The notes under the pieces are model-generated. The model saw only the letters and a list, made by a program, of their open reading frames with translations. It searched no databases and was not told the DNA's origin. A stretch of 49,388 nucleotides of DNA from an uncultured Acidiphilium sp. (GTDB taxonomy: Bacteria; Bacillota; Clostridia; Christensenellales; Borkfalkiaceae), in assembly GCA_902495325.1 (NCBI GenBank), contig CABUWK010000014.1:1-49388 (forward strand), written 5' to 3'. Positions 33,681 to 42,469 of the stretch are shown here, piece by piece. The translations under genes and the position numbers were made by a program. Every line of letters begins with the position of its first letter. Positions within the stretch are counted from its first letter, which is position 1.

Positions 33681-36600
33681 TTATTTAAAGTATTTCACGG
33701 CGGAAAGGAATAATCTGATGTCGTAATTTCCGGGAACGTTGCGATAGAGATCGGGCGCATATCGTTCGGAGTGTCCCATTTTACCGAACACTCTGCCGTC
33801 GGGCGAAGTGATGCCTTCGATCGCGAATGCGGAACCGTTGGGGTTGAAACGGATGTCAGACGTGGCAGATCCGTTTTCGTCGACGTACTGCGTGGCGATT
33901 TGTCCGTTTGCGGCAAGCGAACGGATCAGAGCTTCGTCCGCAAGGAAACGCCCTTCGCCGTGGGAAATAGGGACGCTGTAGATTTCGCCGACTTCCGTTT
34001 CCGCAAGCCAGGGCGACTGATTCGACGCAACGCGCGTGCGGACGATTTTGGACTGATGCCGCCCGATCTTGTTGAAGGTGAGCGTGGGGCAGGTTTCATC
34101 CGTATCGATGATCTTTCCGTAAGGAACAAGCCCGAGTTTGATCAGTGCCTGGAAACCGTTGCAGATGCCGAGCATCAGACCGTCTCTCTTTTCCAGAAGT
34201 TCGGTCACTCTTTCTTTCACGGCGGCGTTGCGGAAGAATGCCGTTATGAACTTTCCGCTGCCGTCCGGTTCGTCGCCGCCGCTGAATCCGCCCGGGATAA
34301 AGACGATCTGCGAGTTGCCGATCTTTTCGGCAAAGGCGTTTACGCTTTCCGTAACGGCAGCCTGCGTGCGGTTGTTGATGACGAAAATTTCCGGTTCCGC
34401 ACCCGCGTCGCGCACGGCTTTCGCACTGTCGTATTCGCAGTTCGTGCCGGGGAATACGGGGATCAGCACGCGCGGCTTCGCGAATTTTTCTGCGGAAGTC
34501 GCTCTCGCGCCCGCGGAGTAAGAGAAGGTTTCCATCGGTTCGTTATCCGCTCCGATGTTGCAGCGATAAACGCTTTCGAGCTTGTTTTCGTAAGGCACGG
34601 AAAGTTCGGCGAGGGTCACTTTTTCGCCGGCGAAGGAAAGGTTTCCGTCCGCCGTCGTTTTGCCGATCTTCTTTCCGCCTTCCGCAGTTTCGCCGTCGGC
34701 GATCTCCGCGAGGAAGGAACCGTAGGAATAGCCGAACAGTTCTTTTACGGAGAGAGTGCTTTCGAAAGCGAATCCGAGACCGTTTCCGAAACAGCATTTC
34801 ATCACCGCTTCGGCAATGCCGCCGTACGTCGGGGTATAACAGGAAACGATCTTTCCCTTCTTCATCAGTTCATGGATCGTTGTAAAAACGGCGATTTCCG
34901 ATTCTGCCGCCGGCAATCCGTTTTTGTCGTATGCGGGGGAGAAAAGGTATACGTTGTTGCCGGCTTTTTTAAATTCGGGGGAAACGACGTCTTTCGTTTT
35001 TGCCGTGGTTACGGCAAAGGAAACGAGGGTGGGGGGGACGTCGAGTTTTTCGAACGAACCGCTCATCGAGTCTTTTCCGCCGATCGAAGCCACGCCGAAG
35101 TCGAGTTGCGCTTTCAGCGCGCCGAGCAGGGCGGAAAGGGGTTTGCCCCAGCGGGACGGATCTTTGCCGACCCGTTCGAAATATTCCTGGAAAGTAAGGT
35201 AAACGTCCTTGAATTCCGCCCCTGCGGCAACGAGTTTCGCAAGCGATTCCGTTACGGCGAGATAGGCGCCGTGATAAGGACTTTTTTCGGTGATAAACGG
35301 GTTATAGCCCCACGTCATGAGAGAGCAGTCGTCCGTATGTTTCTTTTCCGCGGAGATTTTCTGAACCATTGCCTGAACGGGGGTGAGCTGATTTTTTCCG
35401 CCGAAGGGCATAAGTACCGTGCCTGCGCCGATCGTGGAATCGAACCGTTCGGAAAGCCCGCGTTTTGAGCAGACGTTCAGATCGCCCGCCAGGGCGAGAT
35501 AATTTTCGCGGAAGCCGCCCGTTACCTTTTTTTCGAAGGACGACGGGCTTGCCGTTTTTACGTCGACGTGTTTTTCCGCGCCGTTGGAATTTAAGAACTC
35601 GCGGGAAACGTTCACGATGGTTTTCCCGTTCCAGGTCATCGTGAGCCGCGGGTCTTCTTTTACGACGGCGACTTTCGTTGCCTGCAAATTTTCTTTCTCG
35701 GCAAGGGCGAGGAATTTCGCTTCGTCTTCCTTTGCCACGACGACCGCCATTCTCTCCTGCGATTCGCTGATGGCGAGCTCCGTTCCGTCAAGTCCTTCGT
35801 ATTTCTTCGGTACGGCGTTCAGGTCGATATCGAGCCCGTCGGCAAGTTCGCCGATCGCCACCGAAACGCCGCCCGCGCCGAAGTCGTTGCAACGCTTGAT
35901 CAGCTTGCTCGCTTCTTCGTTACGGAACAGCCGCTGTAATTTCCTTTCTTCGGGGGCGTTTCCTTTCTGTACTTCCGCGCCGCACGTTTCCAGAGATTTC
36001 AGGGTGTGTTTTTTGGAAGATCCCGTTGCGCCGCCGCATCCGTCGCGACCGGTGCATCCGCCGAGCAGAATGACAACGTCACCCGGAACCGGGCGTTCTC
36101 TGCGCACGTTTTCCGCAGGCGTCGCGGCGATCACCGCGCCGATCTCCATGCGTTTTGCCGCATAACCGTCGTGATAAATTTCGTCCACGATGCCCGTCGC
36201 AAGACCGATCTGGTTGCCGTAAGAAGAATAACCGTCCGCCGCGCCCGTCACGATCTTTCTCTGCGGAAGTTTTCCGGGGAGCGTTTCGTTTACGGGGGTG
36301 AGCGGGTTTGCCGCGCCCGTCACGCGCATCGCGCCGTACACGTAAGATCTGCCGGAAAGGGGATCGCGGATCGCCCCGCCGATGCAGGTCGCCGCGCCGC
36401 CGAACGGTTCGATTTCCGTCGGGTGGTTGTGCGTTTCGTTTTTGAACAGGAGAAGCCAGTCTTCCTCTTTTCCGTCGGCGTTCACCTTGATTTTCACCGT
36501 GCAGGCGTTGATCTCTTCCGATTCGTCGAGCTTATCGAGTTTCCCCTGTTTTTTCAGGTATTTTGTCGCAATGGTGGCAAGATCCATCAGGCAGACGGGT

Positions 36601-37379
36601 TTGTTTTCTCTGCCGAGCGTTTTGCGGATGTTCAGGTATTCGTTATATTCGCTTTCGAGAAGGGGATCTTCGAAAGAAACGTTATCGATACGGGTGAGAA
36701 AGGTGGTATGGCGGCAGTGATCCGACCAGTAGGTGTCGATCATGCGGATCTCCGTGATCGTCGGGTTCCTCTTTTCCGTGCGGAAATAATCGCGGCAGAA
36801 ACGGGCGTCGTCCTCGTCCATCGCGAGAGAATACTTTTTCACGAATTCCGCAAGTCCGGCTTCGTCGAGATCGATGAAACCGTCGATCGTGGCGACTTCG
36901 GAAGGAATCTGATACACGGCGGCGAGCGTTTCCGGCTTTCCGAGGCTCGCTTCGCGCGCTTCCACGGGGTTGATCACGTACTTTTTGATCGCTTCCAGTT
37001 CCTTCTCCGTCACGTTGCCGTAAAGCAGATATACCTTTGCCGTGCGCACGGTCGGGCGTTCTTTCTGAGAGATCAGCTGGATGCACTGCGCGGCGGAATC
37101 GGCGCGCTGATCGAACTGTCCGGGGAGGTATTCCACGGCAAACACGGTCGCGCCGCTTAAGTCCGGCGTTTCGTATGCGATATCCGTCTGCGGTTCGGAA
37201 AATACCGTTTTCACGGCATAGTCGAAAAGAGATTTTTCGATCCCTTCCGCATCGTAGCGGTTTAAGATCTTTAAGTTTTTCACCGAGGTTATGCCGAGAA
37301 GGTTGTTGATATCCGATAACAGCGAGCGGGATGCGCCCGCCGCGATTTCTTTCTTTTCCGTATAGATACGATAAACCAT
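33681..37379 (-). CDS. purL: Phosphoribosylformylglycinamidine synthase, single-chain type
   Basis: A 1232-residue enzyme of step 4 of purine synthesis (FGAR + Gln + ATP to FGAM). Order: N-terminal PurS-like part, two AIRS-like synthetase halves (SDHCRHTTF, KNETHNHPTEIEPFGGAATCIGG, FGAGGVSVAIGEL, SIGGKDSMSGSF) and a C-terminal glutaminase (FPGTNCEYDSA, Cys in LGICNGFQ at about 1070, then SHGEGRF and GHSERYAP). It is the long one-chain form. The start is at 37379, eight bases after AGGAG; an ATG ten codons earlier would place the site inside the gene. Last enzyme gene of the operon. Confidence 0.96.
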   Translation of the reverse strand: MVYRIYTEKKEIAAGASRSLLSDINNLLGITSVKNLKILNRYDAEGIEKSLFDYAVKTVFSEPQTDIAYETPDLSGATVFAVEYLPGQFDQRADSAAQCIQLISQKERPTVRTAKVYLLYGNVTEKELEAIKKYVINPVEAREASLGKPETLAAVYQIPSEVATIDGFIDLDEAGLAEFVKKYSLAMDEDDARFCRDYFRTEKRNPTITEIRMIDTYWSDHCRHTTFLTRIDNVSFEDPLLESEYNEYLNIRKTLGRENKPVCLMDLATIATKYLKKQGKLDKLDESEEINACTVKIKVNADGKEEDWLLLFKNETHNHPTEIEPFGGAATCIGGAIRDPLSGRSYVYGAMRVTGAANPLTPVNETLPGKLPQRKIVTGAADGYSSYGNQIGLATGIVDEIYHDGYAAKRMEIGAVIAATPAENVRRERPVPGDVVILLGGCTGRDGCGGATGSSKKHTLKSLETCGAEVQKGNAPEERKLQRLFRNEEASKLIKRCNDFGAGGVSVAIGELADGLDIDLNAVPKKYEGLDGTELAISESQERMAVVVAKEDEAKFLALAEKENLQATKVAVVKEDPRLTMTWNGKTIVNVSREFLNSNGAEKHVDVKTASPSSFEKKVTGGFRENYLALAGDLNVCSKRGLSERFDSTIGAGTVLMPFGGKNQLTPVQAMVQKISAEKKHTDDCSLMTWGYNPFITEKSPYHGAYLAVTESLAKLVAAGAEFKDVYLTFQEYFERVGKDPSRWGKPLSALLGALKAQLDFGVASIGGKDSMSGSFEKLDVPPTLVSFAVTTAKTKDVVSPEFKKAGNNVYLFSPAYDKNGLPAAESEIAVFTTIHELMKKGKIVSCYTPTYGGIAEAVMKCCFGNGLGFAFESTLSVKELFGYSYGSFLAEIADGETAEGGKKIGKTTADGNLSFAGEKVTLAELSVPYENKLESVYRCNIGADNEPMETFSYSAGARATSAEKFAKPRVLIPVFPGTNCEYDSAKAVRDAGAEPEIFVINNRTQAAVTESVNAFAEKIGNSQIVFIPGGFSGGDEPDGSGKFITAFFRNAAVKERVTELLEKRDGLMLGICNGFQALIKLGLVPYGKIIDTDETCPTLTFNKIGRHQSKIVRTRVASNQSPWLAETEVGEIYSVPISHGEGRFLADEALIRSLAANGQIATQYVDENGSATSDIRFNPNGSAFAIEGITSPDGRVFGKMGHSERYAPDLYRNVPGNYDIRLFLSAVKYFK

Positions 37380-37445
37380 AATGTCGTTCTCCTGAGATCC
37401 GCCGCGCATTATCCCGGCGGCGGAAGAAAATTGATGAGATCTCTT

Positions 37446-38720
37446 TTACTTTACGTGTCCGGAGCGAAGGGCTTTCGCGCCGATGTCTTTGCGGAAATAT
37501 TCGTTTTCGAAATGAATTTTTCCGACTTTTTCATAGGCTTTTTCCACGGCTTCCCGCAGGGTCGCCGCCGTTGCGGTCACGCCGAGCACTCTTCCGCCCG
37601 CCGTAACGAGTTCGCCTTTTTCGTTCGTTTTCGCGCCGGCAAACAGAATATCGTCTGCCACGTCTTCGGAAAAGGAGATCGGGCAGCCCGTTTTATAAGA
37701 AGAGGGATATCCGTCGGACGCCAGCACGACGCATGCGCACGCGCCGTCCGAAAATTCCGTTTTCGTTTCCGCAAGGGTGCCGTTCGTTACCGCCTGCATC
37801 ACGGTGAGGAGATCGGTTTTCAGAAGGGGCAGAACGACCTGCGTTTCGGGATCTCCGAAACGGCAGTTGTACTCGATGACCTTCGGTCCGTTTTTCGTCA
37901 GCATGAGACCGAAATATAAACATCCTTTAAAGGTGCGACCTTCGGCGTTCATGGCGGCGATCGTCGGAAGAAAGATCTTCTGCATACATTCTTCGGCGAT
38001 TTCCGGCGTGTAGAAGGGGTTAGGGGCGATCGTTCCCATACCGCCCGTGTTCAGCCCTTCGTCGCCGTCGTGCGCGCGTTTGTGATCCATGGAGGAGACC
38101 ATGGGAACGATCGTTTTGCCGTCCGTAAACGAGAGAACGGACACTTCGGGACCTTCGAGAAATTCTTCGATCACCACGCTCGCGCCGCTTTCGCCGAACA
38201 CTTTGTCTTCCATCATGGAGCGTGCCGCCGCGATCGCTTCCTCTCTCGTCTGCGCGACGATCACCCCTTTGCCGAGGGCGAGCCCGTCCGCTTTTACCAC
38301 GACGGGAACGGGGCATGTTCCGAGATAAGCGAGGGCGGAAGGCAGATCGCGGAAGGTTTCGTAAGCCGCGGTCGGGATCCCGTATTTTTTCATCAGGTTT
38401 TTTGCGAAAACCTTGCTTCCTTCGATGATCGCCGCCTTCTTTTCCGGTCCGAAACAGGGAACGCCGATTTTTTCGAGTTCGTCTGCCGCGCCGAGAACGA
38501 GGGGATCGTCCGGGGTGACCACGGCGTAATCGATCTTGTTTTCTTTTGCAAAATTCACGATCGCGGGGATATCTTTCGCTCCGATCGGAACGCAGGTCGC
38601 GTCGCGCGCGATGCCGCCGTTTCCGGGCAGAACGTAAATTTCGGTCACCTGCGGGTTTTCTTTCAGTTTTTTGACGACGGCGTGTTCTCTTCCTCCGCCG
38701 CCGATGACCATGATTTTCAT
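37446..38720 (-). CDS. purD: Phosphoribosylamine-glycine ligase
   Basis: A 424-residue ATP-grasp ligase of step 2 of purine synthesis (PRA + glycine to GAR). It shows MVIGGGGREHAVV, the PDDPLVLGAADELE segment, KADGLALGKGVIVA, the acidic hinge EEFLEGPEVSVLSFTDG and the C-terminal YNCRFGDPETQVVLP. The length is normal. AAGGAG stands about 13 bases before the ATG, longer than usual. Confidence 0.97.
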   Translation of the reverse strand: MKIMVIGGGGREHAVVKKLKENPQVTEIYVLPGNGGIARDATCVPIGAKDIPAIVNFAKENKIDYAVVTPDDPLVLGAADELEKIGVPCFGPEKKAAIIEGSKVFAKNLMKKYGIPTAAYETFRDLPSALAYLGTCPVPVVVKADGLALGKGVIVAQTREEAIAAARSMMEDKVFGESGASVVIEEFLEGPEVSVLSFTDGKTIVPMVSSMDHKRAHDGDEGLNTGGMGTIAPNPFYTPEIAEECMQKIFLPTIAAMNAEGRTFKGCLYFGLMLTKNGPKVIEYNCRFGDPETQVVLPLLKTDLLTVMQAVTNGTLAETKTEFSDGACACVVLASDGYPSSYKTGCPISFSEDVADDILFAGAKTNEKGELVTAGGRVLGVTATAATLREAVEKAYEKVGKIHFENEYFRKDIGAKALRSGHVK

Positions 38721-38750
38721 ATCGCTAGTCGGTCTCCTTATCGAAATATG

Positions 38751-38770
38751 CGTTTATCGGCTTATAAACG
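38751..38770. repeat. Intercistronic palindrome between purH and purD
   Basis: CGTTTAT and ATAAACG flank a six-base core (CGGCTT on the plus strand). Relatives of this sequence stand after purC (43982-43997), purO (39991-40008) and purL (33671-33686). Confidence 0.6.
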
Positions 38771-38775
38771 GGTTT

Positions 38776-39960
38776 TTAATGATGGAAAAGCCTTAATCCC
38801 GTGAAAGCCATCGCGATGCCGTACCGGTCGCAACGGTCGATCACGCTCTGATCGCGGATGGAACCGCCCGGCTGCGCGATATAGGATACGCCGCTTTTAT
38901 AGGCGCGGTCGATGTTGTCGTCAAAGGGGAAGAAGGCGTCCGATCCGAGAGAAACGCCGCGGATCGAAGAGAGATACTCTGCGATCTCTTCCTGCGTGAA
39001 GGGATCGGGGCGACGGGTGAAATATTTCTGCCATACGCCCTCGGCGCAGAAGTCTTCTTCGTTGTGGTTGATATAGCCGTCGATCACGTTGTTGCGGTCG
39101 GGACGGGAAAGTTCCTCCCTGAAGGGAAGGTTCTGTACCTTGTCCGACTGGCGGAGAAACCAGGTGTCCGCCTTGCCGCCCGCAAGCCGCGTGCAGTGGA
39201 TGCGGGACTGTTGCCCGGCGCCCACGCCGATCGCCTGACCTTCGTAGGCGAAACAGACGGAATTGGACTGCGTGTATTTCAGCGTGATGAGGGAAACGAC
39301 GAGATCTCTCTTCGCTTCTTCGGGAAGGTTCTTGTTTTTTGTCACCACGTTCGCAAGGAGAGTTTCGTCGATTTTACAGTCGTTTCTTCCCTGTTCGAAC
39401 GTGACGCCGAACACCTGTTTTTTCTCGCGCGGGGCGGGAATGTAAGAGGGGTCGATTTTAACGATGTTATAGGCTCCCTTTCTCTTCGTTTTCAGAAGCT
39501 CGAGAGCTTCGGGCGAATAGGAAGGAGCGATCACGCCGTCGGAAACTTCGCGCGCGAGAATCTTCGCGGTGGTGAGGTCGCATTCGTCCGAAAGGGCAAC
39601 CCAGTCTCCGAAGGAGCACATGCGGTCGGTTCCGCGGGCGCGGGCGTAAGCGCAGGCGAGCGGGGAATCGTTCAGCCCTTCGATGTCTTCGACGAAACAG
39701 GCTTTCGCAACCTTTCCGGAGAGGGGAATGCCGATCGCCGCTCCGGACGGGCTTACGTGTTTGAAAGACGCCGCCGCGGGAACGGAAAGGGCGGTTTTCA
39801 GTTCCTTTACGAGTTGCCACGAGTTCAGGGCGTCGAGAAAGTTGATGTATCCGGGTTTTCCGTTTAAGATCTCCACGGGAAGGTCTTCGCCGTTTTCCAT
39901 ATAAATGCGCGCGGGCTTCTGGTTCGGATTGCACCCGTATTTCAGTTCGAATTCTTTCAT
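38776..39960 (-). CDS. purH: AICAR transformylase (PurH C-terminal domain only)
   Basis: A 394-residue protein that equals the AICAR formyltransferase part of bifunctional PurH; the N-terminal IMP cyclohydrolase domain (about 200 residues) is absent. Motifs: LKYGCNPNQKPA, AASFKHVSPSGAA (catalytic Lys-His), RARGTDRMCSFGDW, LKYTQSNSVCFAYEGQAIGVGAGQQSRIHC and SDAFFPFDDNID. It uses 10-formyl-THF to formylate AICAR. The next step is supplied by the PurO-like protein encoded just upstream in the operon. The start has GGAGACCGATCGGA before the ATG. Confidence 0.93.
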   Translation of the reverse strand: MKEFELKYGCNPNQKPARIYMENGEDLPVEILNGKPGYINFLDALNSWQLVKELKTALSVPAAASFKHVSPSGAAIGIPLSGKVAKACFVEDIEGLNDSPLACAYARARGTDRMCSFGDWVALSDECDLTTAKILAREVSDGVIAPSYSPEALELLKTKRKGAYNIVKIDPSYIPAPREKKQVFGVTFEQGRNDCKIDETLLANVVTKNKNLPEEAKRDLVVSLITLKYTQSNSVCFAYEGQAIGVGAGQQSRIHCTRLAGGKADTWFLRQSDKVQNLPFREELSRPDRNNVIDGYINHNEEDFCAEGVWQKYFTRRPDPFTQEEIAEYLSSIRGVSLGSDAFFPFDDNIDRAYKSGVSYIAQPGGSIRDQSVIDRCDRYGIAMAFTGLRLFHH

Positions 39961-39990
39961 TCCGATCGGTCTCCAAATTTAAAAATGTAT

Positions 39991-40008
39991 CGTTTATCGT
40001 GTTATAGA
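39991..40008. repeat. Intercistronic palindrome between purO and purH
   Basis: CGTTTATCGTGTTATAGA, a variant of the CGTTTATCGGCTTATAR element found at other purine gene junctions. It abuts the purO stop codon. Confidence 0.5.
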
Positions 40009-40011
40009 TGG

Positions 40012-40740
40012 CTATTTCGTGTGCTTGTTGTACAGTTTTTCCGTGCGAGACAAGTCGGAAAGGTCGGTGTAGCGCACGTAAAGGGAAATTTTATTTTCTT
40101 CGTCAAGCGATCTCCACAGCTTTTCCGAGAAGACGGAAATATCGTCGTCGGTCGCAACGCGCACCGGTTCTCCGCGGAAAGTCGGCAGCGGATCCCCGTT
40201 GTTCTCGTATGTGCGGATAAAGTGCCCGAGCCCCGCTTTCACGGGGTAGGAGAAGGTATATCTCGCGCAGTCGCTGCCCGTTTCGTCGATGCTTTTTAAA
40301 ATGCTCATTTCATAGCGCGGCGTTTTTCCGAAATAAAAGATGCCGCTGATGCGCGGGGTGAAATTCGGCGCGTCCGGCTCGAAACAACGGGAAGCGAGGG
40401 CTTCCGCAAACGTTTTGCCTTCGGCGATCCCGTCGCACACGGTATCCGTCTGGTCGCCGTTCGTCACCACGAGGTCTTTGCCCGCAAAACGCACGGCATT
40501 ATAGATGATAAGGGAAGGGTCGGACACTTTCGAAAGATCGAAAGGTTCCGTTTTTACCGTTCCGTCCGGGGAGACGGAGAACACGCGGTTGCGGCTGTTT
40601 TCGCTTCTTCCCGAAATGAAATACGCCGCGACGGCATATTTCCCGTTCGGCGTAACGCCGAAGACGATCCCTCTTCCGGGGTAGGTAAGCCCTGAGAGAA
40701 CGTCTTCCGCTTTTGCGATGCTGTATGTATTTTCGTTCAT
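40012..40740 (-). CDS. purO: IMP cyclohydrolase, archaeal PurO type
   Basis: A 242-residue protein resembling the PurO family of IMP cyclohydrolases, first known from archaea, which closes FAICAR to IMP. The N-terminus has YPGRGIVFGVTPNGKYAVAAYFISGRSENSRNRVF, the family hallmark; later FTPRISGIFY and AGLGHFIRTYENNGDPLP. It is not related to the PurH N-terminal domain. ATG at 40740 overlaps the purN stop by four bases, so it is a true operon member. It completes the pathway together with the short purH downstream. Confidence 0.88.
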   Translation of the reverse strand: MNENTYSIAKAEDVLSGLTYPGRGIVFGVTPNGKYAVAAYFISGRSENSRNRVFSVSPDGTVKTEPFDLSKVSDPSLIIYNAVRFAGKDLVVTNGDQTDTVCDGIAEGKTFAEALASRCFEPDAPNFTPRISGIFYFGKTPRYEMSILKSIDETGSDCARYTFSYPVKAGLGHFIRTYENNGDPLPTFRGEPVRVATDDDISVFSEKLWRSLDEENKISLYVRYTDLSDLSRTEKLYNKHTK

Positions 40741-41405
40741 GTTCGGTCTCCTTGTTTTTTCGCGGAAAGCAGATTGCCGCATACTTTTTCGGTCGCGGCG
40801 GGAAGAAGGATCCATTCCGCTTCCCGCATGACCCGCTGTTGTAAAATTTCGGGGGTGTCGCCTTCTTCCACGGCGACGGCTTTCTGCATCACGATCTTTC
40901 CGCCGTCGGGGATCTCGTTTACGAAATGCACGGTCGCTCCCGTTACTTTCACGCCGCGGGAAAGCGCGGCCTCGTGCACTTTCAGCCCGTAAAATCCTTT
41001 TCCGCAGAAAGACGGGATCAGAGACGGGTGCACGTTTAAGATCCTTTCGGGAAACCGTCTGACGAAATCTTCACTTAAAATGCGAAGAAAACCCGCAAGC
41101 ACGATCACGCCGATCTTTTTTTCTTCGAGAAGGCTTAAAAGCTGTTTTTCGAAAGCTTCCTGCGAGCCCGCTTTTTTATAATCGACCACCGCTGTTTCCA
41201 CCCCGGCGTTTTTCGCGCGGGTGAGGGCGAAAGCCGTTTCCTTGTCGGATACGACGAGGGAAATTTCCGCAGAGGGCATATGTCCCGCCTTGCTTTCGTC
41301 CAGGAGAGCCTGCAGGTTCGTTCCGCCGCCGGAAACGAATACGCAGACGGAAATCTTGTCTTTCGTGTCCGTGCAGGCGGCGTTCCGGGCGTTTGCGGCG
41401 GTCAT
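40737..41405 (-). CDS. purN: Phosphoribosylglycinamide formyltransferase
   Basis: A 222-residue GAR transformylase of step 3, using 10-formyl-THF. It shows VSGGGTNLQALLD, VLAGFLRILS, the catalytic NVHPSLIPSF (Asn, His) and the Asp of VNEIPDGGKIVMQ. The N-terminal extension of about 17 residues before the first strand is a little longer than usual; the start is kept because ATG overlaps the purM stop (ATGA). It also overlaps purO by four bases, so purM-purN-purO are coupled. Confidence 0.94.
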   Translation of the reverse strand: MTAANARNAACTDTKDKISVCVFVSGGGTNLQALLDESKAGHMPSAEISLVVSDKETAFALTRAKNAGVETAVVDYKKAGSQEAFEKQLLSLLEEKKIGVIVLAGFLRILSEDFVRRFPERILNVHPSLIPSFCGKGFYGLKVHEAALSRGVKVTGATVHFVNEIPDGGKIVMQKAVAVEEGDTPEILQQRVMREAEWILLPAATEKVCGNLLSAKKQGDRT

Positions 41406-42442
41406 AAAAGGGTGACCTTCGTTTCCGATTTTACGATCCTGCCGACGGTGTAAGCGTTCTCTCCGTTCGCTTTCAGAATTTCGAGCGCCTGATTTTCGTC
41501 TTCTTTCGCCACGACGACGCTCATGCCGACGCCCATGTTGAAGGTGTTGAACATATCTCTTTCGTCGATGTTGCCTTCTTTCCGGATGAGATCGAAGATC
41601 GGCAGAACTCTGATTTTCGATTTTTCGATCTCCGCGCCGAGCCCGTCGGGAATGCTTCTCGGAATGTTTTCGAAAAATCCGCCTCCGGTGATGTGGGAAA
41701 CCCCTTTCACCGTAATTTTATCGAAGAGGGCGAGCATGGGTTTCACATAGATCTTCGTGGGCGTGAGAAGAGTTTCTCCGAGAGACGCTCCGCCGAGTTC
41801 TGCAACGGGAGCTTTCAGGTCTCTTTTTTCCACGTCGAAAACCTTTCTCACGAGAGAGAATCCGTTGGAGTGAACGCCGCTCGAGGGAAGGGCGATGATC
41901 ACGTCTCCTTCCTTCATGGAAGAGTTGTCCAGAATTTTCTTTTTGTCGACCGCGCCGACAGCAAAACCGGCGAGGTCGTATTCGTCCACGGGATAGAAAC
42001 CGGGCATTTCCGCCGTCTCTCCGCCGATCAGCGCGGCGCCGCTCTGCACGCAGCCTTCCGCAACGCCCTTCACGATATCGGCGATCTTTTCCGGCTCGTT
42101 TTTACCGCAGGCGATATAGTCGAGGAAGAAAAGAGGTTTTGCGCCGCAACAGATCACGTCGTTTACGCACATGGCAACGCAGTCGATGCCGACCGTGTCG
42201 TGCTTGTTCATGAGGAAGGCGAGTTTCAGTTTCGTGCCGACGCCGTCCGTGCCGCTGACGAGCACGGGGCGTTCCATTCCCCTGACGTCAAGTTCGAAAA
42301 GTCCGCCGAACCCGCCGACGTCCGAGCATACGCCCGAAGTCATCGTGCGGGCGATGTGTTTTTTCATCAGTTCTACCGCTTTGTATCCCGCCGTGATATC
42401 CACGCCCGCATCCGCATAAGCTTTGGAATGAGAATCTTTCAT
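41402..42442 (-). CDS. purM: Phosphoribosylformylglycinamidine cyclo-ligase (AIR synthetase)
   Basis: A 346-residue AIR synthetase of step 5. It shows YADAGVDITAGYKAVELMK, SGTDGVGTKLKLAF, CVNDVICCGAKPLFFLDYIACG, GAALIGGETAEMPGFY and HITGGGFFENIPR. The length is normal. AGGAG stands a few bases before the ATG. It follows purF by 27 bases. Confidence 0.97.
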   Translation of the reverse strand: MKDSHSKAYADAGVDITAGYKAVELMKKHIARTMTSGVCSDVGGFGGLFELDVRGMERPVLVSGTDGVGTKLKLAFLMNKHDTVGIDCVAMCVNDVICCGAKPLFFLDYIACGKNEPEKIADIVKGVAEGCVQSGAALIGGETAEMPGFYPVDEYDLAGFAVGAVDKKKILDNSSMKEGDVIIALPSSGVHSNGFSLVRKVFDVEKRDLKAPVAELGGASLGETLLTPTKIYVKPMLALFDKITVKGVSHITGGGFFENIPRSIPDGLGAEIEKSKIRVLPIFDLIRKEGNIDERDMFNTFNMGVGMSVVVAKEDENQALEILKANGENAYTVGRIVKSETKVTLL

Positions 42443-42469
42443 ATTTGCTCCTTTCTTCTGATTGTTTTT

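Noticed and set aside
33771..35468. Open frame of 565 codons opposite purL
   Set aside because: It is a shadow of the codon bias of purL, rich in Arg, Phe and Val, with no recognisable domain.
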